A DNA stretch of 8,308 nucleotides. Origin: Clostridiales bacterium (GTDB taxonomy: Bacteria > Bacillota_A > Clostridia > Christensenellales > Aristaeellaceae). This document shows positions 1 through 6,031 of this stretch, piece by piece (within the stretch, counting starts at the first letter, position 1; each line of letters begins with the position of its first letter). Where the stretch lies: the NCBI GenBank assembly GCA_024684665.1, contig JAIKWN010000088.1:1-8308 (forward strand). The letters run 5' to 3'. Under the pieces are notes generated by a model that was not told the origin of the DNA, did no database searches, and was given only the letters and a program-made list of their open reading frames with translations. Position numbers and translations under genes: made by a program.

Positions 1-4
1 TATA

Positions 5-29
5 ACTTGCCCAACCAATGAGACTATAT
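5..29 (+). repeat. Left terminal inverted repeat of the IS
   Basis: Positions 5-29 pair with 1886-1910 read in reverse complement, with mismatches only at 9, 18 and 20. The conserved blocks are CCCAACCA (10-17) and AGACTATAT (21-29). This is the expected binding and cleavage site for the transposase. A weaker inverted echo of the inner block (GTCTATA, 35-41 region) follows just inside. Confidence 0.85.
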
Positions 30-91
30 AAAGGTCTATATTTCTCAGCAATTAGAACGATTTTGATAGCCGGAGCAGGACGTACTACCCT

Positions 92-106
92 AAAAACGTC
101 GTTTTT
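92..106. repeat. AT-arm palindrome near the left IS end
   Basis: AAAAACG, a central T, then CGTTTTT form a perfect inverted repeat. It lies between the left tip and the transposase promoter, where insertion sequences often carry a weak terminator that blocks transcription entering from outside. The arms are mostly A-T and the loop would be very small, so function as a terminator is only a guess. Confidence 0.3.
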
Positions 107-163
107 CCTTGCTTCGCGGCCATATGTTCCTTAAAAATGTCGACATAAATGGCGTGAAAGCCC

Positions 164-192
164 TTGAATATAGTCTAATTTTATTGTATAAT
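164..192 (+). promoter_or_regulatory. Transposase promoter
   Basis: A -35-like TTGAAT at 164-169 and a perfect -10 TATAAT at 187-192 are separated by exactly 17 bp. Transcription would begin near 199, leaving an untranslated leader of under 20 nt that holds the GGAGGT ribosome binding site at 205-210. The promoter is internal to the IS, so it moves with the element. Its spacer and -10 are covered by the palindrome at 168-202. Confidence 0.75.
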
Positions 193-202
193 TAGACTAT
201 AT
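168..202. promoter_or_regulatory. Palindromic operator-like site over the transposase promoter
   Basis: The 13-bp arms ATATAGTCTAATT (168-180) and AATTAGACTATAT (190-202) are perfectly complementary around a 9-nt centre. The arm contains the same ATATAGTCT/AGACTATAT block that forms the inner part of both terminal repeats (21-29 and 1886-1894). Because the predicted transcription start (about 199) lies inside the right arm, the structure cannot form as an RNA hairpin. It is better read as a DNA site. The likely binder is the transposase itself, which would repress its own promoter. The repeats are seen directly; the role is inferred. Confidence 0.6.
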
Positions 203-216
203 ATGGAGGTGATCAT

Positions 217-1830
217 ATGTCGATACCACAGGATATACTGTCCGTCCCAAGGCCAAAGAACACCATCGTCATTGCCTACGGAAAAGACAAGACCTTGTTT
301 GCTGTCCGCCAGCGGATAGGATGCAGACGTGAGAACGGACGAAACCTACCGATCAACGGCCCGACCATCGGACATATCGTCGATGGAATCTACGTACCCA
401 ACGGCGTTACCGCACCATCTGCTGTATCCGCCTCGCCGATCGACCTAAAGGACTGGGCTGACATCGTTCTGTGTGACAGACTCTTTGCCGATATGCAACA
501 GGAGCTTTCTGCTGTGTACAGCCAGTCGGATATGATGAAGATCTACTGTATCTCCATCCTCCGGGTCTGTGAACCGGGCATAAAGAACTACGAACTCAAA
601 GAAGCATATGAGACAAGCTTTCTGTCTGAGCTGTATCCCGGCGTTGCTTTGTCAAAGAATACGATATCTACGTTCTTGAATGACCTTGGGAAAACGGTCT
701 CCAGGATCGTGCAGTTCATGCGGAACCGTACAGCCGCAGTATCAATGGATCATCACCTCCTGGTCGATGGGACACTGAAATCCGATGAGTCAAAGGTCAA
801 TTCCCTCTCTGATTTCTCCCGTAAAGCACGAACGAAGGGAACTCGCGATATATCCGTGCTGTATGCTTTTGATCTGGAAGCAATGGAGCCGGTATGCTCA
901 AAATGCTTTCCCGGAAACATGCTGGATGCAACTGCTTACGGAGAGTTTATCGCCGAGAATAAGATCACAAAAGGCATCATCGTCGGTGATAAAGGCTTTC
1001 CGGAATCGGCAGCACATGAACATTTTGCCGCCAACGAGGATCTTCACTATCTCAATCCTGTCAAGCGCAACTCGAAGCTGATCGAACGGCATCATATGCT
1101 GGACTTTACTGGCATCCTTTCGGGATATGAGGGGATCACGTTCCGTAAAGAAAAATGCATCGGTACGGACAAGTGGCTCTATTCCTTCCGAGACAGCCAT
1201 AAGGCCTCAAAGGAGGAACAAGACTGGCTGCGCCGGGCTAAGAAGAGCAGAACCTACAGTCTGGAAGTTCTCAGAGAGAAACAGCAGACTTTCGGAACCA
1301 TCGTCCTCGAGTGCGACCTTGATCTTCCTGCCGAAACTGCCTATAAGGCTTATGAAAAACGCTGGGAGATCGAGATCGTCATGCGGTTTTATAAATCCGC
1401 CTGCGAATTCGATGAGACCCGGGTACAGGATGACTACTCCGTTATCGGGAGCGAGTTTTGCGACTTTCTTTCCACAGTGCTCACCTTTCGGCTTATCAAT
1501 GCTTTCGATAAGGCAAACCTTCTGGAAGACCGGTCTTATAAGAAGGTCATGTCTATACTAAGACGTGCCAAGAAAGCACATATGGATGGCAGCGAGTGGC
1601 AGCTGATCCGGATAAATCCTTCCCATGAAGAGATCCTCCAGAAACTGGAACTGGTACCAAAGCCTGAGGAGCCACCGAAGAAGAAACCCGGTCGCCCTAA
1701 AGGAAGCAAGAACAAGCTGGCAGTCGAAGAATCTTCAACTCCCGTGGAAGTTGGCACGCAGAAACGTGGGCGTCCGAAAGGAAGCAAAAACAAACTGAAA
1801 ACCAATGATCCTTCCGCAGGTGCTGGCTGA
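217..1830 (+). CDS. IS4-superfamily DDE transposase with C-terminal AT-hooks
   Basis: A 537-residue transposase that would cut and rejoin the IS ends. The catalytic triad candidates are D184 (in VDGTL), D258 (in VGDKGF) and E386. E386 lies in Y379-x2-R382-x3-E386-x6-K393, which is the Y-(2)-R-(3)-E-(6)-K signature of the IS4/IS1634-type superfamily. The N-terminal 180 residues would hold the end-recognition region. After a proline- and glutamate-rich linker, two near-identical AT-hook-like segments (PGRPKGSKNK at 491-500, RGRPKGSKNK at 518-527) form a basic tail. The ATG at 217 is preceded by GGAGGT at 205-210 with good spacing, and no upstream in-frame start is needed. The frame is full length without stops or shifts, so the enzyme looks active. 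Exact IS family (IS4 versus IS1634 group) is not certain. Its frame is the same as that of the downstream alcohol dehydrogenase remnant, but TGA at 1828 and TAA at 1894 separate them. Confidence 0.93.
   Translation: MSIPQDILSVPRPKNTIVIAYGKDKTLFAVRQRIGCRRENGRNLPINGPTIGHIVDGIYVPNGVTAPSAVSASPIDLKDWADIVLCDRLFADMQQELSAVYSQSDMMKIYCISILRVCEPGIKNYELKEAYETSFLSELYPGVALSKNTISTFLNDLGKTVSRIVQFMRNRTAAVSMDHHLLVDGTLKSDESKVNSLSDFSRKARTKGTRDISVLYAFDLEAMEPVCSKCFPGNMLDATAYGEFIAENKITKGIIVGDKGFPESAAHEHFAANEDLHYLNPVKRNSKLIERHHMLDFTGILSGYEGITFRKEKCIGTDKWLYSFRDSHKASKEEQDWLRRAKKSRTYSLEVLREKQQTFGTIVLECDLDLPAETAYKAYEKRWEIEIVMRFYKSACEFDETRVQDDYSVIGSEFCDFLSTVLTFRLINAFDKANLLEDRSYKKVMSILRRAKKAHMDGSEWQLIRINPSHEEILQKLELVPKPEEPPKKKPGRPKGSKNKLAVEESSTPVEVGTQKRGRPKGSKNKLKTNDPSAGAG
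1687..1797 (+). repeat. Tandem AT-hook-coding repeat at the transposase 3' end
   Basis: Two 10-codon units (1687-1716 and 1768-1797) encode almost the same sequence, (P/R)GRPKGSKNK, each followed by Leu and separated by a 17-codon acidic and hydroxylated spacer. The GRP core flanked by basic residues is the AT-hook signature for minor-groove binding to AT-rich DNA, which matches the AT-rich subterminal regions of this IS. Duplication of one unit is the simplest origin. Confidence 0.7.
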
Positions 1831-1871
1831 TACAGTATCCGCCAATCCCGCGGCTGTAAATGCTTCAACCA

Positions 1872-1894
1872 TAGACTTTCGCTCGATATAGTCT
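1872..1894. repeat. Subterminal inverted motif pair at the right IS end
   Basis: TAGACT at 1872-1877 faces AGTCTA at 1890-1895, with the right arm part of the terminal repeat. This echoes the promoter palindrome at 168-202 and suggests paired transposase binding sites at the right end. Six-base arms could arise by chance, but the same hexamer recurs at both tips and in the promoter. Confidence 0.4.
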
Positions 1895-1910
1895 AACTGG
1901 TTGGGAAAGT
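1886..1910 (-). repeat. Right terminal inverted repeat of the IS
   Basis: The reverse complement of 1886-1910 matches 5-29 at 22 of 25 positions. Host coding sequence for the alcohol dehydrogenase resumes immediately after it (TTT TAT TCT CCT ACC from 1915), so this is the junction between the element and the chromosome. Confidence 0.85.
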
Positions 1911-1911
1911 A

Positions 1912-3075
1912 CTATTTTATTCTCCTACCTTTTTCGCCTTCGGCAAGGATGCCGAGAGCCAGGCCGGCGCCCTCGTAAAGCGTTTCGGCGGAACGAAGGT
2001 ACTCATTCACTACGGCGGCGGAAGCGCAGTTCGCTCCGGCCTGCTGGACCGGGTGAAAGCTTCGCTCGCGGCGGAATGCGTCCCCTTTGTCGAGCTGGGC
2101 GGCGTAAAACCGAATCCCCGCAGCGGGCTCGTATACGAAGGCATCGACCTCTGCCGACAGGAGGGCGTCGATTTTGTTCTGGCAGTCGGCGGCGGGAGCG
2201 CCATCGATTCTTCGAAAGCCATTGCCGCGGGAGCGGTCTATGAGGGTGATTTCTGGGACTTCTACAGCGGAAAACTCATCGAAAACGCCCTGCCCGTGGG
2301 CACGATTCTGACCATCGCGGCAGCGGGGAGCGAGGGCAGTCCGGACTCCGTCATCACGAACGAAAACGGCATGTACAAGCGCGGTGCGACCGGCGACGCT
2401 ATTCGCCCGCGGTTTTCCATCCTGAATCCTGAGCTGACCGAAACCCTCCCACCCTATCAGACGGCGTGCGGTATCACAGACATCATGGCGCACCTCTACG
2501 AGCGGTATCTGACCAATACGAAAGAAGTCGAGGTGACGGACCGGCTGATCGAGGCGCTCCTCCTGACCATGATCCACGAGGGGCCGCGGGTGATCGCGGA
2601 CCCACATAACTATGAAGCCCGCGCGAACATCATGTGGGCAGGCATGATGGCGCACAACAATTCCTGCGGCGTCGGACGCAGCCAGGACTGGAACAGCCAC
2701 AACATCGAACACGAACTGTCCGCGCTTTACGACTGCGCGCATGGTGCGGGGCTGGCCGTGACCATGCCCGCCGTGTTCTCCTATGTGATGGAGCATGACG
2801 TCATGCGCTTCGCCCAGGTGGCTGTCCGCGTCTGGGGCTGCCAGATGGATTTCACGCATCCCGAGGTGACGGCAAAGGCGGGCATCGAGGCCCTCCGTTC
2901 CTTCCTCTCCTCCATCGGCATGCCGCGGGCGCTCTCCGAGCTGAGCGGCAAAGAAGAAGACATCCCGAAGCTCGTAGACGTCCTCTGCAACGGCGACGGC
3001 CGTCCCGGCAGCATCAGCGGCTTTGTGACCCTCGATCAGGAGGATTGTGCGAGTATCTATCGGATGATGCTGTAA
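1912..3075 (+). pseudogene. Iron-containing alcohol dehydrogenase (YqhD/BDH type), 5' end removed by IS
   Basis: The open frame from 1915 encodes about 386 residues of a group III metal-dependent alcohol dehydrogenase, which reduces aldehydes such as butyraldehyde with NAD(P)H in the cytoplasm. Numbering from Phe at 1915: the nucleotide-binding YGGGS follows after some 35 residues, and VGGGSAIDSSKA lies near 91-102. The metal ligands fall at D189, H193, H262 and H276. These are exactly five less than the zinc ligands known for E. coli YqhD (D194, H198, H267, H281). The N-terminal FYSPT also aligns to YqhD with the same offset. So only about five codons, including the start, are missing, and the IS end sits there. 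Between the in-frame TAA at 1894 and GTG at 2053 there is no ATG, GTG or TTG. Starting at 2053 would lose the first YGGGS, and no ribosome site precedes it. The gene is therefore probably silent although the rest of the frame is intact, pointing to a recent insertion. The native start would lie left of the window. Confidence 0.87.
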
Positions 3076-3104
3076 TCCCTGACGGTTCTTTCTGCGAAAC
3101 GAAA

Positions 3105-3144
3105 CTGCCGCCGACGGAGCGCCTGCTCCGCCGGCGGTTTCTGT
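3105..3144. terminator. Terminator between convergent genes
   Basis: CCGCCGACGGAGC (3108-3120) and GCTCCGCCGGCGG (3125-3137) form a 13-bp stem with one mismatch and a GCCT loop, followed on the plus strand by TTTCTGTT. It would end transcripts of the alcohol dehydrogenase gene. On the minus strand the stem is followed by a weaker T-rich run (CAGTTTCGTTTC), so it may also end the ABC operon coming the other way. Confidence 0.8.
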
Positions 3145-3184
3145 TCAGTTGCAGTAACAAAGGTTCAGCTGCCGGAATTCCACG

Positions 3185-4297
3185 TCAGACCAGCTGCCGC
3201 CTCGCGCGTTCCTTTTCCGCCGCCTCGTCGTCCGCCGGATACCACATCGGCTCCGTCAGGTGCACCGAGACCGCCTCGCCCTCGCGGAAGGCCACGCGGT
3301 GCGGCGTCTGCACTTTCAGCAGCTGCTCGCCGACCGGGATCAGGTACTCCGTCCTATCGGTCAGGAAGATGCGCTTTTCCACGCGGGAGGCGAAGCCGCC
3401 CTCCGTAGGACCGGTGAGTGCGATCTCATTTGGACGGGTCGCGACCACCATTTCTGCGGCCGCGTCCTTCGGCACCGTAACGTCCAGCGCCTGGTCCATA
3501 TGTCCCGCGGGATACGCCTTGCCGTCCTTCACCGCCACGCGGATGAAGGTGCTCTCGCCCAGGAAGTTGTGCACAAAGCGGTTGCAGGGCTTGCTGTAGA
3601 GGTTCTCCGGGGTGTCGATCTGCATGATTTTGCCCATATCACAGACCATCATGCGGTCGGAGATGGCCATGGCTTCGCTCTGGTCGTGCGTCACGAAGAT
3701 GATTGTAAAGTTGAACTTGCGCTGCAGTGCCTTGATCTCGAAGCGCATGGTCTCACGCAGCTTCGGGTCAAGGTTTGAGAGCGGCTCGTCAAGGAGCATG
3801 ACCTTCGGGTTCGTGACGATCGCGCGGGCGAGGGCGATGCGCTGCTGCTGCCCGCCGGAGAGATCCCCGGGGAAGGTTTTTTCAAGGCCGGTGAGGCTCG
3901 TGTGCTTGAGCGCCTCGGCGACGCGCCTGTCGATGTCCGTTTTGTTGACCTTCTGGATGCGCAGCGGGAAGGCCACGTTCTCAAAGACGTTCATATGCGG
4001 CCAGACGGCGAAGGCCTGGAACACCATGCCTAGGCCCCGCTCTTCCGGCGGAACATACAGGTTCTTTTTGCTGGAGGAAACGAGGCGGCCGCAGAGCTCG
4101 ATCTCGCCCTCGGTCAGGTCCTCGAATCCCGCGATCATGCGCAGCGTCGTGGATTTTCCACATCCGGAGGGACCCAGGAAGGAGAAACACTCGCCCTCGT
4201 GGACTTCCAGATTGAAGTCGTCCACAGCGACGATGTCGCCCAGCGTCTTGGTGGTAAATCGCTTGGTCACATGCCGCAGTACGATCTGGTCCGCCAC
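3185..4297 (-). CDS. ABC importer ATPase 2 (FbpC/AfuC/PotA-like)
   Basis: A 370-residue ATP-hydrolysing subunit on the inner face of the membrane, powering the permease encoded just upstream. Motifs: Walker A GPSGCGKST at 42-50, Q-loop Gln94 in VFQAFAVWPHM, signature LSGGQ at 146-150, Walker B VMLLDE at 166-171, D-loop NLD, switch His204 in VTHD. The last 120 or so residues (including ATRPNEI and a terminal WYPADD segment) match a TOBE regulatory domain as in the FbpC/PotA group, and the length is normal for that group. The start is GTG at 4297, three bases after the permease TAA, with an AAGGGGG ribosome site inside the end of the permease gene. No ATG exists until well past Walker A, so GTG must be used. 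It is the last gene of the operon and probably the second of two different ATPases serving one permease. Substrate cannot be told from the ATPase. Confidence 0.93.
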   Translation of the reverse strand: MADQIVLRHVTKRFTTKTLGDIVAVDDFNLEVHEGECFSFLGPSGCGKSTTLRMIAGFEDLTEGEIELCGRLVSSSKKNLYVPPEERGLGMVFQAFAVWPHMNVFENVAFPLRIQKVNKTDIDRRVAEALKHTSLTGLEKTFPGDLSGGQQQRIALARAIVTNPKVMLLDEPLSNLDPKLRETMRFEIKALQRKFNFTIIFVTHDQSEAMAISDRMMVCDMGKIMQIDTPENLYSKPCNRFVHNFLGESTFIRVAVKDGKAYPAGHMDQALDVTVPKDAAAEMVVATRPNEIALTGPTEGGFASRVEKRIFLTDRTEYLIPVGEQLLKVQTPHRVAFREGEAVSVHLTEPMWYPADDEAAEKERARRQLV

Positions 4298-4300
4298 AGC

Positions 4301-6031
4301 TTACACCCCCTTCCGGTCCTTCGTGACCTTGGTCACGATGGTGTTGAGCACGATAATGATACCGATGGCGACCGTCGCGAGCGCCGCCGCCTGCGGGATC
4401 ATGCCCGCGTCGCGCAGGGAGTAGATCTGCACGCCCAGGGTGCGCGTATAGGGGCCATACAGCAGGATGGAGGTCGTGACCTCGCGCATGGCCGGCAGGA
4501 AGATGAGGAAGAAGCCGGAGACCATGGCCGGCCGGATCAGGGGCAGCGTCACGTCCGCGAGGCTCTCCGTGTGGGAGGCACCGCAGACCCGCGCCGCTTC
4601 TTCCAGCGAAGAGTGCACCTGCAGGAGCGCGGCGGAGCTGGTCTTCATGCTGAAACTCAAGTACCGTGCGAGATACGCCACGAGGATGATCCAGATGGTA
4701 TTGTAAAGGTTAATGCCGAGGATGCGCCCGCTCCAGGCGAGGATCACGCCGATGGAGAGCACCGTGCCCGGGATCGCGTACGGCAGCATTGAGATGACCT
4801 CCAGCACACCCTTGCCCTTCGGCTTGATCTTCTGCACGACGTAGGCCACGAGAGTGCCAAGGAACATACAGATGATGCCCGCCGTGATGGAGACGAAGAG
4901 AGAGTTGCGGATAGAAGCAATGGTGCCGTTCGCCGAGAAGACCTTCTGGTACTGCGCCAGCGTGAAGTTTTTGAAGGCGATAGGCAGGCCGTAGGCCTTC
5001 AGGAAGGAGATGAGCACGATCATCGCGAGGGGGACGATAACGATCAGCACCAGCGTCGCGATCGCGAGCAGGAAGAGCGGGATCTTCGCCCCGCGCAGCT
5101 TGATCAGCGTCGGGCGCATAGACTTGCCCTTGATGATGTCGTAATTGCCCGCGGAGAGGATGCGGTTCTGCAGGATCAGCGCGAGGCTGACGACCACGAC
5201 CAGCATGACTGAGAGCGCCGCGCCCTGACGGATGCCGTCGAAGGAGCCGCCGGAATTGTAGATGACCGCGTAGATTCGGGTCGGCAGCGTGTAAATACCC
5301 TTCGCATAGCCCAGGATGGAGGGCACACCGAAGTGTGCGAGGCTCGTCGTCAGGATAAGGAGCGCGCCGGCTGAGATGGCAGGCTTCACAAGGGGCAGCG
5401 TGATCTTCCAGATGACCTGGTGCTGCTTCGCGCCCGCGATCCGCGCGGATTCCTCCAGCGTCGGATCCATGCGCTCAAGTGCGGAAACCACCTGCATGAA
5501 CACGAAGGGGAAGTAATAGCTGACCTCCACGAAGACGATGCCCCAGACGGAGTTGATGTTGATGGGCATCGATTCCAGATGGAAGACGGAGACCAGCCAC
5601 TTGTTAATGTAGCCGGAGCGGCCATTGAACATCATGTCCCAGGCCATGGCCCCCAGGAAGGGCGGAAACATGTATGGGATGTTGAACAGCGCCCTCATGA
5701 GCCCCTTCGCAGGGATGTCGCTGCGGCCGAGGAGCCAGGCATAGAAGACGCCCATGACCGTTCCCAGGATCGTAGCAAACACCGCGATCTTGAGGGTGTT
5801 CCACATGGCCTCCAGGTTCTTGGTGTCCGTCATCTGGGAGACGAACATCTCGATCTCCAGTTTGCCCTCGTTAAAGAAGGCGTTGTAGATGATCATGACG
5901 ATCGGGATGACGACGATGATCATCAGCAGCACAAAGCAGATGCCCGTCATCACCTTGTCCATGTTGAGACGTTTCCGTCCGTCCACCGCCGCCAGCTCCG
6001 CACTGACGCCGCCGTAATTCTTCATGCTCAC
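4301..6031 (-). CDS. ABC importer permease, fused two-domain (FbpB/AfuB-like)
   Basis: A 576-residue inner-membrane protein with two complete binding-protein-dependent permease domains fused head to tail, so one chain forms the whole channel. The first hydrophobic helix is at about 28-50. A second set starts near 318 after a hydrophilic linker (about 290-315). Each half carries an EAA loop that docks on an ATPase: LEESARIAGA at 192-201 and LEEAARVCGA at 476-485, each followed by xxTLPL(V/I)(K/R)PA. Two non-identical loops could favour two non-identical ATPases. The start is GTG at 6031, overlapping the ATPase 1 stop as GTGA (6031-6028), with AGGAGG at 6041-6046 nine bases upstream. An ATG two codons later is possible but its spacing is poorer. 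Fused permeases of this layout belong to ferric, hexose-phosphate and phosphonate-type importers. Direct substrate evidence is absent. Confidence 0.92.
   Translation of the reverse strand: MSMKNYGGVSAELAAVDGRKRLNMDKVMTGICFVLLMIIVVIPIVMIIYNAFFNEGKLEIEMFVSQMTDTKNLEAMWNTLKIAVFATILGTVMGVFYAWLLGRSDIPAKGLMRALFNIPYMFPPFLGAMAWDMMFNGRSGYINKWLVSVFHLESMPININSVWGIVFVEVSYYFPFVFMQVVSALERMDPTLEESARIAGAKQHQVIWKITLPLVKPAISAGALLILTTSLAHFGVPSILGYAKGIYTLPTRIYAVIYNSGGSFDGIRQGAALSVMLVVVVSLALILQNRILSAGNYDIIKGKSMRPTLIKLRGAKIPLFLLAIATLVLIVIVPLAMIVLISFLKAYGLPIAFKNFTLAQYQKVFSANGTIASIRNSLFVSITAGIICMFLGTLVAYVVQKIKPKGKGVLEVISMLPYAIPGTVLSIGVILAWSGRILGINLYNTIWIILVAYLARYLSFSMKTSSAALLQVHSSLEEAARVCGASHTESLADVTLPLIRPAMVSGFFLIFLPAMREVTTSILLYGPYTRTLGVQIYSLRDAGMIPQAAALATVAIGIIIVLNTIVTKVTKDRKGV

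Larger units (their letters stand above)
5..1910 (+). mobile_element. IS4-superfamily insertion sequence, complete
   Basis: A single transposase gene lies between imperfect inverted repeats at 5-29 and 1886-1910 (22 of 25 positions match), giving an element of about 1.9 kb. Both ends carry CCCAACC close to the tip and AGACTATA further in. The interior is visibly less GC-rich than the DNA to its right (one sampled 60-base line each: about 48% in the transposase, about 63% in the alcohol dehydrogenase). The right end abuts the fifth or sixth codon of an alcohol dehydrogenase gene, so the element sits inside that gene. The exact tips are uncertain by one or two bases. Only 3-5 bases of left flank are in the window, so a target-site duplication cannot be proved. 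If the tips are 4 and 1911, the flanks 'TAT' and 'CTAT' would be compatible with a short duplication. Seen: repeats and gene. Inferred: a recent, complete and probably mobile copy. Confidence 0.88.

Noticed and set aside
1895..1930. Outward hybrid promoter at the right IS end that could drive the truncated alcohol dehydrogenase
   Set aside because: TTGGGA at 1901-1906 resembles a -35, but no -10 lies 16-18 bp downstream (CCTACC region), and no start codon would be available anyway before 2053.
1912..2859. Long open frame (315 codons) on the minus strand opposite the alcohol dehydrogenase
   Set aside because: The plus strand encodes a clear metal-dependent alcohol dehydrogenase with correctly spaced ligands. 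The antisense product is rich in H, R, A and D with no recognisable motif, as expected for a GC-rich shadow frame.
2053..3075. Functional shortened alcohol dehydrogenase starting at GTG 2053
   Set aside because: The GTG aligns to an internal valine (DRVKAS), has no ribosome site and would drop the first 46 residues including the YGGGS nucleotide-binding motif.
4199..4792. Plus-strand open frame of 197 codons opposite the permease and ATPase 2
   Set aside because: Composition dominated by R, D, H and G with no domain; it crosses the boundary between two real minus-strand genes.
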